Positions 44,065 to 59,254 of a DNA stretch of 64,000 nucleotides are shown one piece after another (positions within the stretch are counted from its first letter, which is position 1; each line of letters starts with the position of its first letter). This DNA is from Osedax fenrisi (lineage: Eukaryota; Annelida; Polychaeta; Sabellida; Siboglinidae): contig OZ025243.1 of assembly GCA_964019155.1 (NCBI GenBank), positions 29,804,871-29,868,870 on the forward strand. The letters are read 5' to 3'. Both the position numbers and the translations under genes were made by a program. Under the pieces are notes generated by a model, which saw only the letters and a program-made list of their open reading frames with translations, was not told the DNA's origin and ran no database searches.

Positions 44065-47000
44065 CATAATATGTATTACATATATATAAAATATGCTAAT
44101 AAAATATGCTAATAAAATATTCTTCAATTATAATATTAATAATTATTAATATAATTTTTTTTGTGGTATTATATATCATTATACATGTCTATTGAAAATA
44201 TTATGAAATATAAATCGATATTTTGACGATCGATGTGTACCTGTTAGAAATTATATTTCAAACGCATATTTAATTTGTTTTAAATATACATAGTATAATC
44301 TTAAATATATATATATATATATTTGCCGACTAGTAAGTATACTGGTATGATTGTGGTGATCATCTCAAGGTATTAATGTACTTGACACATCCACACTGAA
44401 AGTTGGTATACTTATACCATTCGTTCATTGTGATCTACTTATCATTTATAGGGAAAAGTAACCGAATACGGACAGTGCACGAATACGGACACTCTCGGTA
44501 TCTTAGAAACCATAAATCCTACACAAAAATTATTAATGAATAAAACATTCATAAATATATAAATAGTCTATATAAGTATTTTTAAAATTTTTATTTATTC
44601 AAAATAGAGCTTTATATATTAAATAAACTGATTTTGTTATTACGTTTTTATATTTATGAAAAAAAATGTCAACTTAAAACCTTCTCAAAAATATACAAAT
44701 GTATCGATATAAAATATAAAATATATTATTAAAAACCAAAGCATTCTAAAAATTATATATATAATTTCTATATTTGTTATCAAATATTCATTAAGTTATA
44801 TATAGAGGTCATATAATTCCCTAATACGGACACTCTATAGAGAAATCTATAGATGTCTTAATACGGACACCCTATAACCAATCAGCGCGCAGCGTATGAA
44901 CTATTTGATTATCATAAAATTCATGTACATTATAATATTAATACCACCAATAAAGATAAATCCACATTTTTTATTATTTAGATACTTAAATTGTATTATT
45001 AAATAATAATAAAAAAAATAAATTACTAAATAATTAAATTAGAATAAATTGTTCATAAAATTATAAATAATGTAATTGTAATTTGACTGATTGATTCATC
45101 ATTAATATATAGTTTATCTAGTGGTATATAGGGTATCCGTAGTATAACACAGGGTTTCCGTATTCGGATATGGGTATCGAATACGGACTCCCCCGTTATC
45201 TATGGAATTAAAAGATTAAATAAAATTTAAAAATCACAATAATATCTATAATATAATATATAATACATATAATATTAATATATTGTAATTTTTGAAAAAA
45301 ATAATGTTCATATAATGTTAAGACCATTTATTGTTAAAGTGTCCGTATTAGGTAACTTTCCCCTATATGTTATTTTGTCCTATTTATTTGTACTCATATC
45401 ATTTTATTTGTATCTATTATTATAACTTTATTTTTACTTATATATAATACTTGTATATTTAATATTTATTCGTATTATAACTATTTTAATATTTAAAATG
45501 TTAATTTATATTTTACTTTTATTTTGAAATTTCTAATTTTATTTTATTCTATTTTTACTTTAATATGTTTGTTTTTTTTCCATTCCTTTTGCTGACAAAT
45601 AGATATCTCGATAAATTCAGTGAACTTCTATAGAAGTTCACTTAATTTATCGAGATATCTATTTGTCAGCAAAAGGAATGGAAAAAAAACAAACATATAT
45701 ATATATCTACCTGGGTTCACTCTCATTTATTATGAGGAACCAATCTGATTATTATTATTATATATATTTATATATATATATTTAATTTAATGTTATCTAT
45801 ATTTAGTAATATATAGTACACACACATTGTAAAACATCTATAATAACTAATGATGTAAGTGATGCTCAAATATAAAGTATCGATGCAGACTTAGTTTCAG
45901 TTACCTAAATTCTAAACTTAGCTCCGGCCTGTTTTGTAAGAGTCTCAATTCGGATCCGGATAGTTTGGCTATATTCTCAGCTCAGTTCGGTCTCATTTTT
46001 TCCGAAAATAAAATTCCCCGTTCAGGATTAATAACCAAAAGCCCTGGCTCAGCATTAAAAAGCTCGGAAAATGTACAATACTAATAAACATACACATTAA
46101 ACAAAATTGACCTATCAAATTCAATTAATTATTGGCCAATTTTAAATAAATGTTTAATGCCACATTATTAATGTGTAAAGTATTATAACGTATTATTTAT
46201 AAACAATTAATTTTATATTTAAAATATAATACTTTATAATCATAATTTATAATCGATATGGATATATTGAAATTGGAAAATCATCAGAAATACATGTAGA
46301 TAAAATAAATAATAATGTTGTCCTTAAGAAGAGCTTTATATCATGTGTGATATTTCTACATATTATTGATATGTATGTCATAATTGAAATTAATATATTT
46401 AATAATACATTATTAAAATATTTAATTTATTCAGTTATTACTAATATATTATATATATATACCTCTCTCTACTTTATCCTCTATACTATGTTTATCCTCA
46501 CATTTAGAAACATACTGTTTGCTCCCTGTTACTATTCGACGACATGGAGATATTTCAGTAAATAACTGTTATGAAAACTTTAGGAAATTATCCAACATCG
46601 CTGTCTGAATCACCGCTGCAGAAAACTACTATTTTAAGTGCGGTAATTGAGGATAGTTTTGCAGATGGTGAGCGTGACAAATCTAATCTAAACAAGAGAA
46701 ATTTTATTAAAATCACCATGATGCATACATTATTTTTCTCCCTTTCGTTGCCGTTACATTTAGTACTTGGGATCAAATTGCTAAAGCCATGCACCGAGGA
46801 AATGCCACTATGATGATTTCGAGAAGCCCGATTGTTGAATTTTATAATTAGTTTATTTTATTGTTTTTATTAGTTTATTTTAATCATGAAAAAATACAAC
46901 AAAAACATATAGGTACATATATTCACATATAACTATTATTCTACATATTAACGAAATTCTATTTTTCATTAACATCCATCGCAAAAATATATACCCAACA

Positions 47001-47346
47001 ATATTAATCATCAAGGGAGTCAGGGTATTATTTTTAATCAGAAAAGATTGATTTGAGATATTAATTATTTACGTTTATATGCCATATTGCGAATATTCCA
47101 TGATGATTTTCATAGAATGAATGTGGAATTAAACAAACATCATCATTATTTAAACAACACATTATTGAATTTCATACAGTACAAGTATAGGTTAAATATC
47201 ATGATATATTGATAACGTAAAGAAGACAGGATTAATAATGTAGATTTCATCGTTAGATAATAAATCAATATTTTATTTTTTAAATATGCAAATTAAAAAA
47301 ATACTAAGCATAAATAGTTAAAAGATATATGTTTATTTTACAGTAC

Positions 47347-47377
<31 letters not shown>

Positions 47378-48042
47378 AATATATAATCAACGTTACATCA
47401 TATCATAGAGATAGCTAGATATCTATCTATATCATAAATTTATAGTTTACAATTTATAGTGTAAACTATAAATATAAGATCTCTATGCATCATATACAAG
47501 GAAGTGTACAAAGAAAGTAAAATAATTAATTTTCCAAACGATATTTATAATTAAATTTTCCGATACCCATGTATACATGGGAGCATATATGAGAGAATAT
47601 ATGAGATATATGAGATATATGAGAGAATATACAGTTATTGTATATTATTGTATATATATATACATATATATATATGTATATGGCGTGTACATGTATACAC
47701 ACATATACACACACACACGCGAACACACACACTGGTAAATATGACGCCTATGCCGCATTACAGACTCAAACGCCTTCGCTCACACAATAGACACAAATGC
47801 TTATGACAAATAAATACGATAGCATCCCTAATCACCGCACATAATTAGATCAGTGCCTATGCAAACATACACATATATACGCCTACACACATACACATAC
47901 ACATACACATACGTACATACACGCGTTGCTAACACATTTGTACGGCGGCAATTTTGCAACGATCGTGATGATTTGCATTGTTTATCCGTCATAGACCTCT
48001 CGAATTAAGGAATTAATCCTTACAATATACGTAGTTCACTTC

Positions 48043-48087
<45 letters not shown>

Positions 48088-50654
48088 ATTATTATTATTA
48101 TTATCAGATTTAGGCAATGCCAAGGTAATTGTAGAAGCAACATGTTGCTTATCGAGACAATTACCCCTTTATTAACATGATAAGTTTCATTATAGATAAT
48201 AGTTATAAATAAATAACAATTTTATAATATTATAAGATATATAAGATATATTTTATCATTGCAATCATTGCAAGAGAGAAAAAAAAACAATAAAAGAACA
48301 AATAAAATGTTCAGAAGATTTTCGATGTATTTAACCTTATGACTTCCTGTTTACATATATATGATAAAAATAAATAAAATATATAATAAAATAAAATATT
48401 TAATAAAATATAATGAAACTTATCATGTAACTAAATGTAATCATCATATAATAATGTAATCATGTAATAATATAAATAAATGATAAAAGTATAAAATTAA
48501 AAGCTAATAAATAAATCAATTATTAAATAATCTAACTTAAAATATAACATAGTAGAAGAAGAAGAAATTTTATTTAGACATCGTTTAAACAATTAAGTTA
48601 ACAATAATGTATAATGAAATAATATACATAGTGGAACTAAATATTAGATATACAACAGTTAAAAGTAAAAGAAAAAGAGAAAAACAAGAGAAGAAAAAAA
48701 AAGAGAAGAAATAAGAAAATATATTAAATAAATATAGGTTAAACAATATTCGATGTTCATACAGAAAAATATATAACCCAACGTAATTTATTTAATGTCA
48801 AAAAATATAAAGAAGATAATACAATCTTAAAATCATATATAATAATTTTAAAAAGTAAGTTTTTTATAATGTCAAAATGTAATATAATGTCAGTATTTTT
48901 ATAGTGTCAAATAAATAAAATCATAATTTAAATAAATTATAAAAAAATATTATCATAAGTAAAATATATTAAATAACAATTTAAACTAAAAATAAATGCA
49001 TTAAAATAGACTGAGTATTAAATAAAATTATTTTAAGATTTTTTACAGAATAATGATAAATTTGACTTTCTTATATCTATACTTAAATCATTCCAAAGTC
49101 TTGGTCCGAATGTAATTAAGGTAGTATTAATATAATTATATTTAAAATAAGGTTGAATAAAATCACAGTTACTCCTGGTATTAAATCTTTTTTTAGATGT
49201 CAATTTAAAATGATTTAAAATAATAGGATGGCACAATTTATTGAATATTTTATACATGTAAATGCAAGTCTTATACTTACAAATATCATATAAAGATAAT
49301 ATTTTATTTTCCTTAAATAAAGAAACAGTTGAAAAATCATTTGGTTTATTAACAATTATTTTTAATATCTTTTTTTGAATTAAATATATGCTATTTAAGT
49401 TTGATACATAACCATGACCCAATATTTCTATACAGTAAATTAAATGTGGATAAAATAAAGCATAGTATAGTTTGATCATGGCAGATGTATTTACAAAGTA
49501 CGAAACATTTTTTATGATCCACAAAATGTTTAATAATTTATTTTTAAGATAAGCCAAATGAGATTTCCAATTTAAACAAGTATCTAGATTTATTCCAAGA
49601 CATTTTGTAGAAGTTACTTGCGATAAAAATGTATTATCTATATTTATATTAAATATTATATCATTTTTAAATGACATACAATGCGTTTTATCTATATTTA
49701 TGGATAATTTATTAAGTTTAGACCATAGAAAAATGTCATCACATGCTGACTGTAATTTATAATTTAGATTATTAGATGATTTATCACTAATAATTACATT
49801 AGTATCGTCAGCAAATAATATGAATTTATTTTCTGGAGAACATAATATCATATCATTAATAAATATAGAAAACAGTAATGGTCCAAGAATAGAACCTTGG
49901 GGTACACCATATATATATAAATATATATATAAAATAGTGCTGACCCCTATTATGTCTATTATATCTATACTATTACGTATGTCATATACATGTATAGGAT
50001 ATAATATTATAGGATAACTTAATTTAGTGATATATCCATGGATAAACATAAATGTAGCAGAAATGTCTTATATATTTTTAATGTAGTTTTTTTAAGTTTT
50101 TATTTTATATATTTAATTAGTTATTTTGTGTATTATGTATTAATTATAAATTTTGATTTCGTATATAGTGATTTTTGTGTTTTTTAGTTAATGTTATATA
50201 GTTTATTATATTTTTAGTTTGTTATATTTTTGTTTTATTTTATGGAATAATAAAAGTAGAAATATTGATTTCGTGTATATTGATTTTTGTGTTTTTTTAT
50301 TTAGTGTTATTTAGTTTATTTAAATATAATTTGGTGGACCAATGAACCGTCGCGTATACGAAATTCTATAGAAATATTATAATCTAAATTATATTAGATT
50401 TAATAATATTATTTCATTTTTGACTATACCTTGGCACGTGGAGGTTTATATACAGTTACATTGTAATACACTATACTGTAATGTGGTATATATATTTAAT
50501 AGCATTAGTGTATGGTTTTTGTTTTAATTGTTAATAAAGAGTAATTTAAATACAACGGTCCTCTATCATTTTGAGTGGTATACTATTGCCAACACTTATT
50601 TCGGCCACTCATTATTACATATAAATATAAATATATACATACATATACATATAA

Positions 50655-50713
<59 letters not shown>

Positions 50714-50888
50714 TACATATATGTATACATATCATAATACTATACTGGTATCGGAAAACTTCACGCATTGCCTGCAGATTATGATATAATTTGTGATTAT
50801 TATATAATAGTATACTATTAATCTATAGATTATTAAGGACACTGATCCTTTTATTTTATAATATATAGGACTATATATTTGTAATATC

Positions 50889-50934
<46 letters not shown>

Positions 50935-52308
50935 ATATATATAGTATATTAACTACGTATACTTCCTATAGGAAGACAGTATACTATAGATGTTATGTTA
51001 CGTATTATGTTTAATTGTGAATTGTATGTGAATTGTAAATAATGTGTTTGCTTGTGAAATCCGTAGATATTATATAATAAGTTTAAATTGTTTCGGTATA
51101 TTTGTATTTTCCTTTCTCTGTAGGTAATTGTAAAAAGTGGGCGTAGTTTATATTTGTATCCAATTACAAAATGAAATAAATACATTTTGTATATACATTT
51201 ATAATTTGATATGCTTGAATAAGCAGACTGCAGAACCTTCATTGTTAACTGTTGACACGATTGAAAACCATTAGTTCCCCGACTGTATGGTTAATCATTA
51301 GTTAAGCAGTAAAGCAAACTAATATGTAATGAATATTATATTATCTAACGAGAACAAATCATTATATGCGTATTGTCATACACGGATACACAATAGATTA
51401 CCCACACATACATACACATACACACATCTAGATATATATATATTATATATATATAATATATAAATATATATGTCTGTGGCATTAATTTTCTCCATACTAT
51501 ATTATGGAGAAAATTAGTATACTTTGTGTTTGTGAAACATACAAATTCTAAAGTGAATTATATTTACATCATCTTATAAGAGTAATCAAAGAAGAATTAT
51601 TCTAGCTTAAGCTGAAAGCTTTTGAATATAATGCCCTCAGAAGAATACTCAATATAACAAAGGAAGACCATCATATTGTGGCAGACAAAATGACATAACT
51701 AGAAGGAATGCATGATCCGATAATGTGCACCATTAAAAGAATTAAGCTAAGCTAATTCGACCTCTCAAAGTACGAATAGGTTGCCGAAACTATCTATAGC
51801 AGTGGTTCCCAATCTTTTTTCATCATGACCCATTTTTTGATAATTCTTAATTTAAAAATATACCATGACCCAATGAAAAAATGTATTTTTTTATATTGTA
51901 TTAAAGTTAAGTAAATATAATCAACAATTATAGATTAAACTGTATATAAAAAACGGGTCATGAGTTGGGAACTACTGATCTATAGATACCTATATATAGG
52001 AATGATAGAAAGTAAAGAACAATAATAAGGACATTTAATAACTGTTGAAAAATATACAGATAATAACTTATGAAAAATATAAGGATGATATCTATGAATG
52101 GACTGCACTATAGATGGATTTGTAGATGGTACATTAGACCACTAAATATATATATATATAGGAAGAATATGGACGAAGTTTTGATCCTCGAAATAGCGTT
52201 TCCCCATAATGATTCCATCACGGGTTTAGGTAACTAAGTAACTAAGTAATTAGTAAATAAGTAAGTAGGTAAGTAAGTAAGTAAGTAAGTAAGTAGGTAC
52301 ATAAGTAA

Positions 52309-52354
<46 letters not shown>

Positions 52355-52416
52355 TTACTATTATAACTATATATATATGTATATATATATATATATATAT
52401 ATAGTTATATATTATG

Positions 52417-52462
<46 letters not shown>

Positions 52463-53597
52463 CATTAAAACAATAAGATTAAATATAAGATTAAATATAA
52501 GATTAAATCACAGATTCATATGCAAGTAAATACAGACAAGTAAATAGAGCCAGATAAATCAATTATATATAATGTATGAATTCGATTTGATAACATTGTT
52601 TTTCTATGGATACTCTATTTATCATTTATCAAATTATATTAATCAATTATCATTTGTCATTTGACACGTGGCATGGTCTATACAATTATTATTGGTTATT
52701 ATTAATATTTGTTATCGATATTAATAATTAATAATATTATTACTACACATTCACTAATATATATATAATTATTAATTATTTACATAACATATATATTAAA
52801 GTTAGTTAGTATATACTAATGTATAATATTATATGTAATACGTATGATTCACATTTAAGTCTGGACTATATTTATATAGTGGTATATATAGACTATATAT
52901 ATAGACTATATATACGGCTATAGTCGTAAACTGTCAACATTCGGTGACCTATAGTTGCGGTACAGCTGTACTTACAGCCTAAGAAGAGGTAACTAAACAT
53001 CTCCTCGTGTGTAGAACTACCACCACCACCACCACCACCATTCCACGATATGACTCATCGCCGTGTCAGCTATGACGTCACCAGTCATCAGTGTAAACAG
53101 GCGTTGTAGAAGTAGATGTAGTAGTAGTAATTCTACGCAGATTAGATCATAAGATGCTGGTCAACGCGTCCGAAGTGGGTGGATGTAGAGGGAGGGAGGA
53201 GGGAGGGCGGGTAGGCAGGAGGGAAGTATGTTGTAGGAGATGGATTCCGAGTATGAGGAGGAATTGGAGGAGGGAGGGAGGCGGGCGGGCGGGCTAGGAA
53301 AGGGGATGGGGTACGCGGTACGAGATGGAGATGTATTCTGAGAAGGATGAGAAGGACGAGGAGGAGGAGGAGGAGGAGGAGCTAGAAAGAGGGCGGCAAT
53401 AGTGATGTCGCTGCGTGTAATTGGTAATTTACTTCAGCGCCGCCGTATTATTACGTAACACATATCGCCGCCTCTCTATTACGTAACGCTTTGGCGCGAG
53501 ATTCGGCGAGATGTCGCCAGCTTACGCAACACTGAATTCTATGTTCTACGTAGTAAGTATTGGATATACACACGCACTAACACTCTCATACATTTAG

Positions 53598-53639
<42 letters not shown>

Positions 53640-53722
53640 TTCGCAATATCCATTTAGGAATATATTCATTTCTTGACTAATTACAATACTATAAAACCTT
53701 AGCGACGACCAACCACATTACA

Positions 53723-53759
<37 letters not shown>

Positions 53760-54685
53760 ATACTTTACTATTATAAACACGAGTTAATTATACTTATACA
53801 CATATAGGTTACTGTAGTAACACAGTATCTATAGAGAATGCATGTGAGCAACGCATTATGCAGATTTGATCAAGAACGCTTCATTGCATGCATGCAGCTA
53901 AGATACGGACATGCGAACATTATTGTACGTGTACTTGTAGCATCTATATATGTATTCGTGTGTATTTAAGTGTGGATGTATATGTGTGCGTCGCACACTG
54001 TGCGTATGTGTGTGTGTGTGGATGTGTGTGGATATATTATTCTTTATATTAGTAGGTAAATCTGGGGAGTATACTCCCCGATAATACTTTTTTATAACAA
54101 TTATTTACCAAGTCGGTATTAAATATGACCTTAATACATTAATAGGCGACAACACTCGAAAAGAGTACATCTTATTTTGAAAACTATTAGGATTAATCAA
54201 AATAAATATAAATTAACTACAAGGGAAAATTAATGAGATAACATTAATTGTTCTTCAATAGAATTATATTATAATAAATAATAGTAATAATAATAATTAT
54301 TATTACTAAACGAGTGGGAACAATTATTATAGATTATATTCTCATATATGTGAGCGAATTAGTGCTATTACTAATTCAGTTACCGCTCATTAACAGTAAT
54401 ATAACACAATACCTAGAAATACTTATATTTATATATCTATAGCAAAGTTAACATAAAAATATCATGTAGGTTATATGCTATAAGTAGCATATAACCTACA
54501 TGATATTTTTTGTATACCATATAGATTTATCTACACGAATAATTAATTCATAATTGTCTTTAAATATGTTTGTAGTGGTCGGCCCGTATACGGATATAGT
54601 AATAAACTGCAGTTATATTATTATGAATAGCATATTACTTGTGTAATATTTTCAAGTATGTATTAATTAATGATTATTGGCTATC

Positions 54686-54716
<31 letters not shown>

Positions 54717-55274
54717 AAATGTATTACATATATAGCTATACCTATAGTATACCAACAGGTGATGTAACATGGATGATAATATAACTTATCGTTTTGTTAC
54801 ATAATTAAACCTTTGCCCTTTAAATGTATCTGGATATATATATATATATATAGAAGTTAAAACAGTCTTTAGAAATTAAATTATAGATGATAATAAATAA
54901 AATCCCAACTTAATCCTCTGATTAATCTACATGAAATGTATCTATTTATATAAATGTTATTAATATTATAACGTATACGTTATACTCTAGTTTATGTACA
55001 CTATACTAGACATCTGTACGATCTGATTGGTATTCTGATAAGTTATAACTTATTAGAATATCAATCAGATAATACAGATTTCTATCTCCAGCAACAACTA
55101 AAATGTGGCGGTAACATATGTTCATGGATATCCAATATATACGTCGAAGTCTTCTACTATTTCAAGTGGTATTTCAATCATATTTCAATGACTACATATA
55201 CTACTACAATGACCTTATAGTATATATTAGATCTTAGATAATCTTATATTATAATATATCAACATTTTCGTTTG

Positions 55275-55308
<34 letters not shown>

Positions 55309-55344
55309 CCTTACCAGGTCGAGCTTGCTCGGCAGAAAAGGTAA

Positions 55345-55380
<36 letters not shown>

Positions 55381-56121
55381 ATTATAATAAATATAAAACT
55401 AAGTCTTACCTGATGCTGGTTTATATATGTTTAAATATAGACACTCTTCACTCTGTTTCTCTGTGAATTTCATTACTCTCATTGTGTGTGAAACCCTTTG
55501 TCTAGTAGTGGAAAATTACAATAGTTAATTGTTGCGTCACAACTAAATGTTGCATCATATCTAAACGAAGCGTATTTTTCATTTTCAATAATTTACATAA
55601 ATTATACACACATAATTTTTTTAAATTTTAGAATGAAATATATTCTATATATATATAGGTTTAGTTGTTATGTTTTGTCCTATGTAGTTAGTTTTTGTAA
55701 ATTGGTCAGGAATATTGTATATATATATATATAATTATGTGATTGTCTATTATTATTTATGTATATTAATGTAGATAATATATATTAATATTTAGCATGT
55801 TAATTATATAAAATTCTAGGATTTTCTTATAAACGAAGCTACATATTCTCACATGGATGTTCTATGGACAATACAACTATTCCATTGTTTATAAGTGATA
55901 CCGCACCAGTGATAACAATGATGAACATCACGTTATCAGGAATGTGGAATAACGTAATATATAACGTAATATAGGGATGGAGTGTATTGTGTTGTATTGG
56001 GCAGTAACGAGCTTTTAGTATGTGCAAGAAAACATGTCCTTATCCGAACAAACAATAGCCATAAATACACACATACATTTATACACATATATTGCATATA
56101 TATAATATATATATTATATAA

Positions 56122-56174
<53 letters not shown>

Positions 56175-57782
56175 GTATAATACATATTTATATCAACCTA
56201 GTAATTCGATAACAGTATTGTGTTAATATTATTGCTGTAACAGGTGTACACATCCTCTGTAGCAGAAACGGAGGTGGAAGGGGATATATATCAATTTATA
56301 AAAATCAGACGAATTACGATTCGAAAATAATTCTAAATGAGGTAATCTAGTTTCGCAGACAATGTCTACATCGTATACAATGTCTACATCGTACCCGTGA
56401 ATAGGTGGACGACCTTTGCGGCCTGTTATACGACGGGTTACCGGCTAGTCACGTGTTTACCTGATGGTACACACGTGATCCCGAGGTGTAATTGCTTCAC
56501 GACGAGCGATAGCAGTCACGTGTTATACAATGTATATACACACACACATGTAATATATACAGTGATGTACACGTGACACCTATACGTGTATCTCAACGTA
56601 TAGATAACACATATGCGATGTGTTCAACGTTAACTATATATGAAGATAGTTATGATGGTGATAATATATGGTTTATTAAGAACTAAAATTAGGTCCATAT
56701 TATCACATTCGCTCGTGAGGGGATAACTAATAATAATATAGTAATACAATAGTAATAACATAATAATGTGTTGACGGATAACAGATATCGATAACAAGTA
56801 GGTTATATTACTTATGTAACGATAATGAGATACAAATAATTAATATAGAAATAAGAATTTGAATGGATTTTACATTTAGTTTAAAGAGAAACTAAATATA
56901 TTATTTTTAACATAAATTTAAAAACCGTTTAATACTTTTGTGTAAGCTAATAGAACTGATAATAATAGGGAATATGTATGTACATACTATGTAGGCATCT
57001 ATGTATATATGCATGTATTATTATTATTACCATTATTATAAGATTTTATTTTTAACACCGGGGTAATCATAAAACTAGAGCTTGTCGAGACTATCACATA
57101 CATCATAGCCTAAATCTCATAATTTATAGAAGATAAATATATACATATATTATAAAATTATACAGTAACAAATAATTAGAAAAAAAACTATATATATTAT
57201 ATAAATAAATATATAGTATGTATTATTAATACTTATATATATATATATATATATATATCAAATTAGCCTATAGGGTAATTTTTTTTACAAAATGTCAATT
57301 AATTTCAATGCCTCAATCCATTAATACTTGGTAAGTATAGCCTCAAATATACAAAATATTAAAATTCTAAATACCTTACTTCGAATCTTTCAAAGATAAA
57401 AATGTAAGGTTTCAAAGCCTTCAAATACAAATTAAGACTTTCAAACTATAGACAACATTAAACATACTAAGTTCAAGTTAACATTAATGTCAAAAGATGA
57501 TGTTACAGGTGTTTCAATTAATAAATACATATATATAAACGAAATATATTGTGTATTTCAATACAACTTACTTCACTATGAAATAATTGCATATAATTAA
57601 ATGTTTTTACTTATATATATTATATATAGTTTAAATTTTTTTCGACTTAAAAATTAACTACATGGACTCAATTTCATCAATAATTAAATGAACTCGAAAA
57701 GCTAGACACGACTTGACATTTCATTACTAGTACACGATATTTGGACTAGAATACTCGAATTTATACAACCCTATTTTATACG

Positions 57783-57853
<71 letters not shown>

Positions 57854-58607
57854 ATGTAAACAATATATTGTATATATATACAATTATATATATTTCATAT
57901 TATTATATTTTAACTTAAATTCTCACACTATATAAAAAATCAAAATAGTACTATATAGTATACGATTATTTACAATATATATTACATAACCTACTCTACA
58001 TAACCTACTCTACATAACCTACTCTACATAACCTAATCTACATAACATACCCTACATAACATACCCTATATAACTTACCCTGCATAACATACCCTACATA
58101 TCATACCCTACATAACCTACCCTACATAACCTACCCTACACAACATATGTTACACGTTTATATATTTCTTATAATACTGAAATGTTAAATAGTCATATCG
58201 TTTGAAATACATATTATTTAATTAACTATAGTTACTAATTAGTATATTATTGAAACAATGTTAAGGTCACCTACACGTATATATATATAATGACGTCACA
58301 TGTGCATCCTATATGTTTTATAAATATACTATATAGTAATGTAATACAGCGCATATGCCCATGTACTACGTGGACCTGTGTATGTTTATAACAATAGTAC
58401 TAGGTGGCCACGTGATACGTCGACTTACGTAATGATATGACGTAATCATAACGTTATTGACCAGTGGTCAGATATCGCCTTGTACGACGACGACGACGAC
58501 GATGATGACGTAATATACTAGATCATTATTATATAATAGACGCGTGTGTAACAAAGGGAATGCGCGATATAGCGTTAGTATATATATATATATATATATA
58601 AGCGGAC

Positions 58608-58651
<44 letters not shown>

Positions 58652-59216
58652 TTAGACTATATATATATATATATATAGAAAGAGAGAGAGAGAGTTCGTA
58701 TATTGTAGAGAGTATGCCAGGTTTCTTTGTATCACGTGAGTAAACATTGCTAAAAATACGATATAATTAATAAATAATCCTCTCAACCGTGACGTCACAT
58801 TTAATTGACTTATACCGCGAGTATCGGTATTCTAGAATCTTTTTAATCTTAAGATCATTAATTTATAAACGTTAAAAGGGATTCAATAATGAATACCGAT
58901 TATTATTAGTAGTTTGATATGTTAATAGCTACATACACGTTAATAAGTTCTAGAGAGTTCTATAGAGTATATATTGTATGCGACGATGTGACGTAACGGT
59001 TACCCATAGTGCTATTATTGTGCAGCCTATAGGCTATATACATAGGATTATATGTAATAATAATATATATGCTAAATCTCAGTATGGCTGACATTCTCGG
59101 CTTAACAACACCAATTGTAATGAGATTTACACGAGAGATTCTATACGGAGGCGTTGATTATAGGTGGTTTTCCAGTTAAAATTTAAACTATAGTATACTA
59201 TAATATATATAGTATA

Positions 59217-59254
<38 letters not shown>

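Noticed and set aside
46571..46813. 80-codon plus-strand frame and its minus-strand partner
   Set aside because: No recognisable domain, no splice context, and both strands open equally; likely chance or an unrecognised old repeat.
50528..50784. Several Ile/Tyr-rich open frames over (TA)n tracts (also near 20907, 36966, 43936, 47526, 55982, 59500)
   Set aside because: They are six-frame translations of TA/CA microsatellites, with no domain and no codon signal.
56230..56345. Candidate missing neuroligin exon (minus strand, GAGGATGTGTACACCTG after ctacag)
   Set aside because: One frame starts like ED, but it does not continue as CLYLN, and the phase-compatible frame reaches a stop within nine codons with no suitable donor.
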